From positions 558,001-622,000 of the forward strand of contig NC_031471.1 of NCBI RefSeq assembly GCF_000006565.2: 64,000 bases of DNA, read 5' to 3'. Below are positions 50,481 to 63,244 of the stretch, piece by piece. A model generated the notes under the pieces. That model was not told where the DNA came from. It searched no databases and saw only the letters and a program-made list of their open reading frames with translations. Each line of letters begins with the position of its first letter. The first letter of the stretch is position 1. The translations under genes and the position numbers were made by a program. The stretch comes from Toxoplasma gondii ME49. Lineage: Eukaryota; Apicomplexa; Conoidasida; Eucoccidiorida; Sarcocystidae.

Positions 50481-53400
50481 CCGACACAGCAGAGCCTCGT
50501 GGAAGGATTTCTCAGCCGCGGTCCGCGTGTCAAAAAGCAAGACTTGCCTTTCCTTATCTCCGAGGAACTCGAGATGGACTCCGAGTTCGCGCAGTGTTCA
50601 CGCTTCACCACCCTACTGTTGTCAGGGCATCAGATTCTACACTATGTGCGACCTTTAACTATAGCGCAGGAAGAACACTGGTTGCAGAGAGCATCTGTCT
50701 GGGGGCCTTTTTGCTAGAACAGAGGACTTCCTCGACCTCACACTTTATTACAGCAACTGACTGCCCTGTACATACACCCCAGGGGATCACCGAGTTTCGG
50801 TCGTTTCCTGCGCTTTTCCGGACGAGAGCAGCTAGGCTGTTGCTCTTCCCCGTCGGCGCAGCGATGCACGCAGTTCTTTCGCAGGAAACCGAACAGAAGA
50901 AGCCTGACGAAAAGGGAGATGCAGGAACTTCTCGGTTTTCTCCTGTGCGTGGCACTTTTGTCTTTTTCAGTGAGAGACGCAGACACGCCTTGCAAGCGTT
51001 CCAAGGACTCAGGGCAGAAGCAGGTCACTGTTTCACTCTTTAAAATCTCTCCGTAGAACCCCCAAAAGAAAAAACTTGCTTCTTGAAAGACGTCTCATCA
51101 GACTGGCACAGAGGAAGCTGCTCCACGAGCTGTATTCTGCACCTGCACTCGCGAAAGAGCGATTTCTGTGTGGAACTTCATGCGTAAACACGAAGGATGT
51201 TTTCAGGTGATTCGATTCGCGACGAAGACGCTGGTGCTTCAACAACGCAAGACGACTATAAGCAACAGCTGTTGCTGTTACTTCTTCGGATATCAGGGAT
51301 TCAGCGTCGCTTGTCTGAATCCGGCTGGGTCATTCCCCTACAGCATCAGGCGTCACTCTCAGCACAGAGTCGATCTGTCCCTGACGGGATTGACAGCGAG
51401 AACAGACACGCAAGAATTTTTTTGACATCTCTTTCGATGGACTAAGTGTCCCATGCCTTCTCTGTCGTCTTTCTAAAGGACGTGAGCAAAGCACGCAGAG
51501 AGGGAGACGAACAACAGGGACGAGAAACGTGACTCTCTGTCTAGAAACAAGGCCTCGAACAGGCTGGAAAGACAAGCGAGAAAGTGAACCACACCGTTTC
51601 GGTTCCATGCCGTCCATTTGCCTCAATGACTCTGGAAGTGAAGGCGCCTTCCATTGTGCGTTTGAGGACTCACCCATCATTTCCCCCCTACAAATCGACC
51701 CAGGACTCTGAAGCTTAACTTGAAGGCCCAGAAAGACAGAAAACAAAGTGCTCGGGCAAGCAAAAATATATCTGTGCACACATTTCTACGCATATGTGTA
51801 TGCACATGTATACCAACCCAGTATGTATTTAAACGCGCACATACATACATTTGTAAACAGGTATATAAATACACGAACGCAGTGGTGGACATCTGTGTGG
51901 AAGCGTAGAGACTTTTCTAGTTGAGGAAAGTGTTGACCTGAGAGCTGAGGTGCTCTTGACCAGGAGAGACAGGTTGCCTAACTGGCAACTCTCTTTTCCC
52001 GCGAGCGGGTGAGTCGAATCTCGCGTTCAAGACCGGGATTTCTCCTAGGAAGCGTTCAAGTGGTCTAAACTGTAGACCCTAATTTGTGAATTCTCCACTC
52101 CATGCTCCTGCCCCGTTGGCTTGCATGCACATGGTGGCGTGTGTGTGTGTCGCAAAGCAGAGCGTTAAAAGTGGATTTCCGGGAGAAAGAGGCGTCCTCC
52201 TCGTTGTGTCGAAGCGCCGGTTCCTCTGTGAAAGTGCCTTTCCCAGCGCGAGAGGCGTTTTCCGCTCTCGCAAGAGGTGCATGCACTTGTGGAAGGACAG
52301 CCAGAAAGGGAAGACGAACCTGGCGATGAAACGAGAGATACCGTGGGCAGAGACCCCGGGGGGGCATCCTGCAGGTTGAAGCACTGCATCAGGGCCTTGT
52401 ACAGAGCGGAAGTCGCGGACCCCAATGTTCTCTCGAGCTCTGCCCGATCCAGAAAAGCAACGTAGAAACATCTTTCGTTTCAACACGGCCTCTCTCCACG
52501 AACAACTGTGGACGTGTAAAGAAACACCTGCATATCCTTCCCGTCCTAACCACCTTCACACAGGTCTCTAAAGAGACTTATACATGTATATATATATATA
52601 TACAAACCTATACGAAATACAGATACGTATACATATATATAAATATATATAAATATATATGTATGTGGATCGGAGCGGGCGTTCTGTACGAACTCAGTGC
52701 CAGAGGTGTATGTGTGATGAAAGCGCGTCCTTTTCCCTGTGTTTTTTTCTCTTCCCTCCTGCGTGTGTGCATGCGTCTGAGTGCAAACCTCCGACCTTTC
52801 TCCACGCACACAGACTGTGCAGCTGATGTCATCGCCCTCTGTCCTCTCTGCTCGAGCTTTGATCTGTATGTTTTTGACACCGGCTTTTGGGGGACTTTGA
52901 GACTCATTTGCACCAATGCATTCTGAGTTTGCACGCCGTCTCCCACCAAACGAACGCGACCTCCGATTTCCTCTCTGAGACAGGACGCTTTACCTCCTTT
53001 TTCAGAACAGCATCGACACTACGAGCTCGGCACCCAGCTTGGATCCGGAAGGTCTCTGTGTACCGGATCGAAGCTCTAGTGCGTGGTTCTCGATCACCCT
53101 GTTGGATCTGCGTGTTTCTGTACCAACCGTCGTTGAGAATCGGAAGTCACATCCCTGCAGCACCTTCTTTTCAAGGCTTACCTTGGTGAGCATTCTCCAC
53201 GCTCGTCACTCCGGGGTCGATCGTGATGCTGAATTTCCACTGTTTCAGAGCTTCGTGCCACCCGTCCGTCTGCGCGAGAGCCTCCCGCGACAGCTGAAGA
53301 GTCTGCTCCCAGAAGCAAACGAAATGGAGGTTCAGCCAGGAACCTCGAGGCCGCTTCCACGGTGCTAAGCAGCAGAACACTGTGTCTTCAACTCAAGGAA

Positions 53401-56400
53401 AATCGATCCACTTGCGGCTAAGACGGCTAAAACTGCTGGATTTCGAGGTCTTATCGGTAGTCGAATTCGCTGGGAAGCTGTCGCCACGAGCACCGTTGGA
53501 TGTGTATGAGCAGAGAACCGTTTCGGTCGTGAGGTGTAAGAGGGGAGATTTGCTCGCCAAAGCGATACTCCATCGCCACTCCGAGATGCCCAGACGAGTG
53601 AGTTTTGCTTGTTCTGGATTTTGGTGTCTTCGTTGTGAATTTATCTTTTCCCTCGATACTCCTCACGGGAAGGCGTTGATCTCACGTCTTTTCGCTTGTG
53701 GGAACTAAGGGTGGGTGTCTTTTCCCCCAAAAGTCTTTTCGCGTCTGCTTTCGCGCGCTTCCAGGTTTCCTCTGTTTCGCCTTGTGCACTTGTACGCTTC
53801 CGCGCTTCGTTGAAGTACATCTCCCCTTTCTCCCTCTGCTTCTTTTCTTCCTCTCGCATTCTTTACGGGCCTTCCTTTCTGTTCTTCCCGTCTCTAGTTT
53901 CCTCCGTTTCGTCCCCGTTTTCCGTCTGTCTTCATCTCTTCTTCCTCTCCTTCTTTCTCTTGCCAGGCTTCTTGACTTACTTTGGCAAGCGTCGCTAGAA
54001 GGTCGGGGGCGCAGTACTCAAACTGCGCTGCTCGCTGAGCCTCCGTTCCCAGCGAAACGCCCGCTGGAAGGTTCACCTGGAAGATCTCTGCAGAACGAAT
54101 TGATTCGCAAGCGCAGCAATACCCGTGCATGCATACAAATACCCGTGCATGCGCATAAACACGAATGCATGCCTGCAAACATACCCGTATGCACGCCACT
54201 GCACATGCATGCGCAGAACTGTCACGCGGGAGGCAGTGCAGCTCTCCATATAAAAGTGGGCATTGTGCTGGTGGTGGAGTCTCATGTGAGGTTTCTGGGG
54301 AGGAGGCGCGATGTCGTTTTGTCTCCAAATGCGGTTTTTCGTTTTGCACAGCGTCGACAGAGAGAACGGGACTGCTGATGTTTTGTGAAATCTCTTCAGG
54401 GGTGAAAGGGGAGGCGCTTAAACTTCCAAGTCGAAGCACGACCTTCGAGTCTAAACATCAACAAAGCGCTTCACCAGTGTTGGTCTCCTCTCTGCTTTCC
54501 GGCCATGCACGCGCGAGTGTTCGTGTGCCGATTTAATTCCACTGCCTGTAGAGGCCTACGTCTACGGACAAGTTGTCCACTTCGTTCTTCGGAAACTGAA
54601 TCAAAAGATCGCTTTACTTGTGCTTCCAGCGCAGGGACGCTCTTCTGTTAGGGGCGGGCAGTCGACGGCGGGATCTATGAATGCTTCTGCATGCTGACAG
54701 GAAAAGTCAAAAACCAGCAAAAAGCCAATGCGAGCTCGCCTTTGTCCGACATGCGCGGAAGAGCTTTCTTTTGCCAGTGCTACGCAGCGTAAACCGAGTG
54801 CCCGAGGTTTCTTAAATCTACCTGTCCTCCTCAATTTTTCTACGATTCCGGGTGCATGCAAGCCGCAAATTTCTCCAGTAATCAACGAAACAAGAATATG
54901 CGCCACATGCCTGAACAAGTCAAGTCCACCCCCCTCCCCCAGCGCGACACTACGGTCACCACGCGCAAACACCAAAATCTCTCTCCATCCTCGTCTCTCT
55001 CTGTCGATATACAGGCGAACATGCATGCGCACACACGCTCGAGTCGCCTCCAAACAAAGGCAAGTATATACATATATATATATATATATATACATATATT
55101 TATGTATATACATATATATATGTATATATATTTGTGCCTGCCCATACTCTGTCGTAGCTGCATGCATAGATAGGTAGCACAAACATGTCGTGAGAGTAGA
55201 CAGAGCTGCAAGCATCTTGATGCGTAGAGAGAGGAGCAGGAGAGATGTCCACGTGGTAGGAATCGTCGTTTGAATCCGCGTAGGTTCCTCGTTTTCCTGC
55301 GGATTATCCATGGACGAGAGTGAAACATCGGCAAGACAGGGGCCGCACTGTGCCTCACCTGGATCGAACGAGATCTCCTCGCGGTCCTCTGCGAGCACTG
55401 TTTGTCGCATGCAGTCCACTCAGACCATGCCGTGACCTGGCAGTGGCAGCCTGAGAGAAAGGCAAAGAAGAAAAGCATCGCAGAAAATCGGGGAACGGTT
55501 GAGTTCCACGAATTCGCGGAAAGGAGAGGACTCGGACGACTTCGAGAGAGATCAAGTGCATGCAACTCCTTGCGCTGCGTTCTCAGAGGATGGAGGCCGT
55601 CGAACGCCAGGGAAGCCGGTTTTTCTATCTCGCACCTTCCTTGGAGGAACCGACAAAAAGAGGCATCTGCAGTCTGAAGGTTTCCTTGTCTTGTCTATGC
55701 AGAGCAACCGATCAGGCTCAATCAAAATACATGTGTCTGTATGTACAGATAGACGAGTGAATACTCACAAACTCATGTTTAACCGATTCCTGGTCAGTGC
55801 TTGCCTCTTCGTAAACACAGCCTCTTATGCTCACACGGAGAATGAATCCCCGAGTTTGAAAAGATGTATCTGTGCGTGTATTTAGACGCATGGTTGCCTC
55901 ACTTTCTAGACACGCAGGAACTTCGAACTGAAGAAGGTGCACAGCTCAGACTTTTGATCGTTGCTGTTTAGTTGCGCGCGCATGCAATACGCCTTCTACG
56001 AAGGCTTCGAAGAGGGAATTTCCGCAAAGCCCAGCTGATCGCTCGCGGTTGGGTTTGTGTGTGTTGAGAGCAGGAGAAGGGAGAACAAGCATTGAAAGAG
56101 AAATCGAATTTCCTTCTGAATTGCTGCTCACCGTGAGGCGCAAGCCCTGCAAACAAAGAGCATGTTGTCCTGCCTTCGGCGATGTCTTCAAGATCTGGAA
56201 ATGAAAAACACAGTTCAACGCGCAACGGAAATTGCTTCTTACAACTTCGTTTGACCGGGTATAGCCTCGTGTCTCTCTTTTATAAAAAGAAGGAGGTTGG
56301 ACAGAACTGTACGTACAATACAGACGTCGCTGTACGCGCGGTCTACCCTGTTCTCAGCGTCTTTGCCTGTGTATTCCATTGCGTAGATGTGTGACAGATT

Positions 56401-59400
56401 CGGCGTTCCCGCGGAACATGAGCAGACGGAGTGGCGATGATGATCAGTACCACTGTGCTGGAAGCAATCGCATCTGAGACAAGAGTGTTGAATGCTTTTT
56501 CTGGGGAGTTTTTCCTCTGGGTTAGACGCCGGCTCAAATCTCCAAGGTCTTTGTTCACCAGATCCAAGTTGCATTGTTCTTCTCATGGCCATTACATTCA
56601 GCAAACTGAGCACAGTTGAATCTCGTGTGAACGCTGGTGCAGACATGGGAACATCTGCGCTTCCGTGCTCGGTCGTAAGTTCATAGTAAAGAGCGTGTAG
56701 TGTGTACTCCAAGCTTAGCGCAGCTTGCGCTTTGGTTTGCTAAGTGTTTAAAACCTTTTCGTTGTTCGTGGCAGTTGTGCAGTAACAGGATAGTCGCTTT
56801 TTACGCTTGAGCACCCATTTCAGCTTATATTTTACAAGCGTCCTTCCTTTTCTTGGCAAGTCCTGTGAGGCCCCTTGGAGGTGAAAGACGTCTCTCTATA
56901 CACAGTGCTGAAGAACGACCAACGCATACTGCTACATGTCGGCGACTTTTCGAGTTTTTCTCTCCATTTTCGACGTCCCATCGATACACGAGACTCGTTT
57001 AAAGAGGAGAGGGACCTGTAAAATGTAAACCTCTTTTGGAGGTGGCAACGCCATCGAGAAAGGTCCGCCAGCCCAGGGGAAGCTCCGATTCCTGTTGTCT
57101 CCCCCCCAAAATAACAAACCAACCGACGGGTTCGGTGTATACTCGGATTGCAACTGGAGTTGAACGGAGAGGACAAATGCAACTGGTGTCGCTCGAGAGT
57201 GCCGCCCGGCGACTGTGTCTTTTCGGTCTCCACAGTCTCCCAAGCGCCTTCGGCAATTGGGTCCACTTTGATTCTCGTGTGTGTAGCTGGTGAGTTTTCA
57301 GTTCCTGAACTATCGCTTGCTCGTCTGGTCGAGATTCAGATGGACTCCTTTGGAAAGAGGAGGCAAGTGCCAGCTTCTTGCCGTCTTCCCTCAAGGGCCT
57401 TTTTGTGCGGTTCACGAGAGCGTCGTTGAATCTAGCTGGAAATGCATACTTTTATTCCACTTACTTTCGGCAGAATAGGTGGCAATGTGGTTAGTGTCTT
57501 CGTCGCTAGGCATGCACTGAGTTATCAGCTGCGAGAGCGTCGTTGGAGGCCCCTGCAGCGCGGCTCCGATCTCTGCACGTTCACAAAACATGAGGAGGGC
57601 GAGACGCTCAAGAGGAAGCAAGGTGGGTCGATGGAGAGGCTTCCGGCGCGAACTGTTTAAAAAAACATTCTTCTCCACACACACGTATACACAGCATAGG
57701 AAACGAGCTGGTTGGAAAATATCCAGGATGCTATAAAACAGAACTTCAAGATCTAAATCACATGTCCAGCCGGTAGGATCTATATTCCTCGGAAGATGCT
57801 TAGGAAGAATCCTGTCGCAGATATGATTCCTCCCAGTGTGGTGGCACTAGGCACACTGGCGAGCGTATGTACGGCGGGAGGAAGTATGGACTAGCGTTGG
57901 AGATGTCAGAGGCTACATCAGTTGCTCAAGAGTGCACGGTCAGGGATCCTTTGTGGCCGCGGTAGACGCCTTTTGACCTGACAACTGTGCCTCGCTTCTT
58001 TTGAGAAACTCACTCCGTAACACTTCTTCAGAGAAAAGGTTAGGATCCGCGTCGTACGTTTCCGCAGCACCATTTCCGTCCGGGTAGAGAACAAATTCGA
58101 CTTTCCAGAAACGGCGTCCTGTAGACAAGTCTGTTCTCATCGAGGATATGGTCGAGCGATCCGCGCCCAGACCAAGGGTCTAGGAGAAACGAAGTCACAA
58201 GAAGCGATGCTGCATACGCTGTTCTAGCACGGGCATTCTTCTCTTCCAGAGAGTTATGTGAATGAATTTCCATCAACACCTATCCTAGAAGGTGCCTTTT
58301 CAAAAGTCAGCAAAGTTCGAGAACAGTCTCGAGTCGGAATGTGAGGTGTTCAGAAGAGAGCACTTTTAGAGCATTTTTCAGAGTTGAGGAAACCTTAGAT
58401 TGAGACATAGCTCATGGCAAACGGAGAAGTCGAAAAACCTTCATCATTCGATTTACCACGCACTCATATATGAATGAGAACAACGGGCCTCTGGATAATA
58501 AACAGTCACATCCAACACCTGTCCCCAGGAGTGTAGGAACGGTGGTACACAGCATCGAACCTAGCCGGAGGACTTGTGCTCCTTACAACTTCGATTCCAT
58601 TCTCCCCGTTGCCCTTGTGCGTCCCGCACTGGCCTTGTGTCAGACGAAGACAGGCAGGTGTAGAGGAGGGGGCTAGGCGAGGGAAACCTGGAGTTTTTTA
58701 ATCTTTGGCTGGAGTTCAGGGGCTCTCCCTACCGTTTCGATTGCTTTTCGTAGGTTGCCGTAGCATGCAGGAAATGTTTCAACGTGATTGTCTGTTAGTC
58801 GCTCCGTGGTCGACCGAGCAATGACGAAGGCGCGGCACTCCCCAACGCACTTTCGCCGCTCAACAAGGCCTGGACAAAGAGTCGGGTCTGGTCCGAGAGC
58901 CTGCACAACAGCAACAACACTCGCCCTTTGTGCCTCGTTCTGCTCAGAAAAACACTCGCCACAGGCACCGTCGCATTTGGTTTTCGTGTTTCATTTTCCT
59001 TCCACATCAACTGCAGAAACTCTCTCAGGATGATTCCTATAAAAACGGTGCGTGCATGCATTCGCATGTATATATGTATATATATATATATAAATGGAGG
59101 TATATAGGTATATTGTTCAGTTTCCCTTTATATTCATCCGACAAACCCTCTTTAGGGACATGAAGCGTAAAAACGTGTACGCATGAAGGTGCCTATACAG
59201 GAAACGTAGGAATGGATAAAATGAATATGCACATGCCTGTGTATGAACTTTCGCGTGAATAATAAGAAGTTGGAGAGTGAGGCGACAGGCATCCTCCGCA
59301 GGCGAATAAGGAGAACCGAGATGTTTCTTGAAGCGGCGCGTTTGCCCTTCAATTCGAATTGGAACGACGCTCACCGTGATGATTCGTCGTCGAGTTGAGT

Positions 59401-60842
59401 AATCGGAGCTGCAGAGAGAGGGGCATGCTGTCCATTCGGACCATTCAGAAGTTTTGCATTCTTCCACGAGAGTCTCTTTTTCAACAATCAAAAGCTTCTG
59501 TTTTGCCGTCAAAGTGGCAAGGAGAATCAACGCGACGACTAAAGCCGCGGCAGTGACGAGGACTCCAATTGTCAAACCTGCGAGGCATGCAGCGCTGAAA
59601 TGCAACTAACGCTTACTATGAATCTGTGTATTCTAAAAACTAAGTAGTGGGAAGGACTAGACAACTCCGAACAGAGGTTTACCCGCTCTGTTTTGTCTTC
59701 TTCTCCGGTGGCTATTTTCATCGGACTCTTTATATTCAAAACACGAAACAGCAGCTCCACTTGCTTACTTACAGACTCTTGAACGCGTACCTCACTCTTA
59801 CTCATTCATAGCTTACGACGATGCACCGGGTGTCTAGTTTTCACGTTTTCCCACACATCCTGACATGCTGTCGAAATTGTGTCGAATGTCTCCAGATTTA
59901 TATCCTCAACGATCGTGGTCGATGTGAAGAGCATTGTGGTCCTTCGCCTTTTAACTGTGCGTCGTCGACCTCAGTGTGTTTTCTGTGGGTGTCTTTCATC
60001 CCTGTTACTGCAGTGCGTCACTCACTCTTCCTCCGTTTTTGCAGTTTTTTTGTGAGTTCCGACAGAACAGGTTCTGACGTGGAGGACAGGGATTTTAGGT
60101 TTGTGATTCCCGATGCATCACTCGACCTCGCATGTGAGCCCCCGCTGGAGCTGACGACTAGCGACTGCAGGGTAGAATCGATCGCTGCTACCGATTCCTT
60201 CTCTCTCTGCCGCAGTTGCTGAAAAGTGTGCTGAGTTTCTGTGGCCTCTGAAGTACTCCACGACACATTGTCGGTTTTCGAAGGCTCAGGTGCATCTCGG
60301 TAGTCGTGCATAACGCTGCTGAGCGCAGCGACAACGCCTGCCGACTTCGAGTTCTCCTCGTCAGATAGTTCGGTTTCTCCGAAGCGCACAGAGAGCTTGG
60401 AAGACCGTCTGCTGACAGTTGAGGACTTCTTTAAGATGGAAAACGCAGAGCTCGAGGGTCGAGCGCCCTGTTCCAGGGGCTCTGCTGCACCGTCACTTTT
60501 CCTAGCCTTTTCACTACTGCCTGAGGATACACTCGAAGCTTTCTGGACCGATCCTGCCTCTTCCCCGTCGGAAGCTTCCAGAGAAGCGGGGGTCGAGGCA
60601 TCCGCGTTGTCACTGGCGTTCTGCGCTTTCGGGAACTTTCTAGAGACCCGAATCGAACCCGCAGAAGCATGCACACTTTCCTGTCCAATTGGTGAGTGTG
60701 TTTGTCTCGAAGAACTGTCTGCTTTCTCCTTCCCCTCGCTACCGGCATCCTCGCCGGGATCCGCGGCGTCAAGATCGCATGCAGAGGTGTTCTCATAATT
60801 GGAGTCCACCGACTCGTTTTCTCCAGCTTCCCACAAACCCAT
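50481..60842 (-). CDS. Type II membrane protein with TSP1 modules and repeated companion module
   Basis: Well-supported exons (minus): 60026-60842, 59375-59577, 58733-58900, 57978-58179, 57465-57572, 56132-56194, 55359-55450, 54618-54693, 53981-54087, 53182-53302, 52342-52439, all in phase (685 residues). Further in-phase candidates are 51386-51472, 51192-51314, 50744-50875 and 50481-50567; the 3' end is not fixed. Residues 1-272 are hydrophilic, with KKSSTVSRRSSKLSVRF as a likely phosphosite cluster. KKLQKRRK then precedes one membrane helix (LTIGVLVTAAALVVALILLA), which by the positive-inside rule leaves the N terminus cytosolic. The ectodomain has TSP1-1 (SEWSEWTACPSLC, STRRRIIT, CPGLVERRKC) and TSP1-2 (VTAWSEWTACDKQC, ARRSRSIQ, CPPLTEERPC). 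Each is followed by the same unknown module: FPACYGNL or FEYCAPDL, then RRFWKVEFVLYPDG or KQWKFSITIDPG, then a helix with TxLxxLxxQC. Comparable apicomplexan TSP1 proteins act in adhesion or secretion; that is inference. Confidence 0.78.
52587..52664. repeat. (TA)n microsatellite cluster
   Basis: TA runs with TATAAATA steps, in the intron between exons 53182-53302 and 52342-52439 of the TSP1 gene. Confidence 0.9.
55067..55132. repeat. (TA)n microsatellite
   Basis: TA tract with interruptions, in the intron splitting the second TSP1 domain (between 55359-55450 and 54618-54693). Confidence 0.95.
59067..59111. repeat. (TA)n microsatellite
   Basis: Short TA tract in the intron splitting the first TSP1 domain (between 59375-59577 and 58733-58900). 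Confidence 0.9.
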
Positions 60843-63244
60843 TGTTAACTAAAGGAAAAAGTTCCGGGGGTGCATTTGTTTGTCTTTCTGCAGATATGTG
60901 TAGGTCTGAATTTAGACAGACAAAAATGTGAGCTTGAGTTCGGGTGCTGTAAGATGTCTCCTGCGGTTTTAGAAATCGCGCTTGGGATTCGAGTCAGGGA
61001 ATTAAGATCTCATGAAGGAAGTGGCTACGGAAGCACCTAGGACAGGTGAATCACAACCATGGATACCCATTGAATCAGTAACGCATATAGTGAGGGCTCA
61101 CACAAAGAAGGAACACTGAGAGACCGTAGCGAGACGAAATATGCAAGATTCTGCTTGTCTCTGCGTTCTTCACATGCAGAAGGTTCATGGAGGAAGGAGA
61201 AAACGAGACGATGAGAACAGATTTTGGGGGGTGGGCTTCTATAAAGTTTTCAGGCGAAGCAAATTCCGGTTTTCTCCCCGGTGGTGTCGAGTCAAACCCA
61301 GATACCACTTTCCTTTATTGTCCTCTTTCTGGCCTTCTCTAAACCATGCAGCGTTTGTTCCCTGACTAGAGGGGAAGATTGCTGAACCAGTGTCGAGTGT
61401 GACTCTGGGTGGCTCGTATGTATGAGAGTCTAGAAAGGAGAAGTCAGAAAGATGACACCCGTTGTTTCTTGAGTAAATAGAGACTCAAGAGTTTAAACAG
61501 CAGCACTGGGTACCGATCTAGTTTATTAGACATACTGGACTGCAGTGAAAAGGGTACCTCGCTTGCTTGAGTACGTGGACCGACAAAAAAACAGTGTTCA
61601 GGGGAGACACACATCAAATGGAGGGGTTGGTTGAATGCGGCAAATATGGAAAGTCGCAACCTTCGATTCCGATAATTTCGACTGTTCTTTTTGACGAGAG
61701 ATGCTTCAGAGTCACCACTGATGGAGCTTTTCTACGCTTTCCGTTTTTCCGGGCAACGCCCACACAATGCACGTCTGTTAAAACACACAGCCTTACACAT
61801 GTGTTATGAACACAGGACTGCGGTGGCGCTTCGCATTTCAAAACGTCTCCGAGTAAACGGAAGAAACACACGACGAAGAATCGGCAGCTGTGTCGTGGTT
61901 GAAAGCACGAATCACCAGACAAATCCTGCTAGAAAATTGATTCTCGTGAAGCAAGCAATCCACGAGATTCTTTCTTTCTAGATCTGCCACTTTGTTCGTG
62001 CACGTCGCCAGTGAATCTCTCTCTGCTGCGACGTGGAGCTTAACACGAATAGAACGACACATGTCCTTCTAAAAGGAAACACGTTAACGAAATGCACCTG
62101 AAATCGCGTTTGTCTCTCTAGCATGCAGTCTTTCTGAACGAAAATGAGGTTTCTGAGCCCGAAACAGGGTGCACTTCCAGCTATCCAAAATCCTGGACGG
62201 TGTCGTGGGACTGAAAGCCCATCTCTCCGGTCCAGATCGAAAGTAGAATCGCTGTGACCTCGTAAAGACGTGGAACCGCCGACTTGTTTGGGATTTTTCT
62301 GTTTGCCTTTCTTGTCGATCGAGAGACAAGTACACCAGTTGCTCTTGAGAAAAATCTCACCCCTCACGCGTACCTCACCGCCTTCATCGTTCTCGCAGTT
62401 GTGCTGCGTGATCCTCGTCAGATAGAGGAAGCTGCTGATTGTTTTAAAAACGGGCTCGTTGCACTCCCCTGTTCTGCATCCTATCACTTTCTACAATGAG
62501 AGCCCCCATCAGGTGTATACTGCGAGCAAAAGCAAAAAGGGCTTGCCAGCATAGGTGGTAAATTGCTTTTCCTGAAAGTTACCCATTGGTTCATGAACGC
62601 ACCGCACCACGGGAGTTCAAACAGTGGCCGCTTCCCATATTTCATCGAGTTTTTGTCCATGGTAGAAAATTCGAAAACTCCCGAGTATCCCGTTCGAGTC
62701 AAACCAAAGTGCCAATGTCTGCAATGGCCAATCGCCTGCATGTCTCCTCTTTGCCTCTCTGTCGTACACCTGTCCAAACAGATAAACCATCCGCAACCTA
62801 CAGGTCGAGAACTAGTACAGAAAGGAATATTAGTTTAACACACGGATCAAGCCATTGATATTTTTTGAGCAGGTTTACAAATATGGAGATTCTTCCTTAA
62901 AGGGGAAAACGTAACGTTAAAATTCCTTTGTCCGGGATCCCATTTCTGATCGCATGAGTATCATCGACGTCTTTCTCTTGTGGGCACTCCGTACGGTAGT
63001 ATCCACGCTCTTTCTAGTCACCCCTTCGCTTCGAGTTCCTGAGGTGGCTATCCAAGCCTGAGAGCCCCTTGGAATTTCTCCCCTCTCAAATTCTTCTTGA
63101 GATGAACAAATCACTCACAGGCAGATAAACTTGCGCGGCACTGGCTTGCCGCGAAAATCTTTCAAAGTTCTTGCTTACAGACTATCTCGGCGTTTGTCGT
63201 GCGTATTGTCCTCACATTCTTCACAACTGCACGTAACGTCCCCT
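60843..63244. other. Divergent upstream region shared by the TSP1 gene and the partial secreted-protein gene
   Basis: The flanking genes point away from each other, so both promoters and 5' UTRs should be here. Frames such as 61978-62487 (minus) are Arg/Cys-rich with no motif and are probably not translated. No gene is visible. Confidence 0.45.

Noticed and set aside
52608..52949. Minus frame with VGDGVQTQNALVQMSL as an extra exon of the TSP1 gene
   Set aside because: Exons 53182-53302 and 52342-52439 join in phase 1 directly and match the other module copy, leaving this frame inside the intron. It also runs into a TA microsatellite.
58930..58990. TSP1-like cysteine string (KCDGACGEC) upstream of exon 58733-58900
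   Set aside because: A stop lies just upstream in its frame with no AG acceptor between. The acceptor TTGTGCAG at 58901-58903 joins in phase to the first half of TSP1-1 and completes the domain without it, so the string is intronic.
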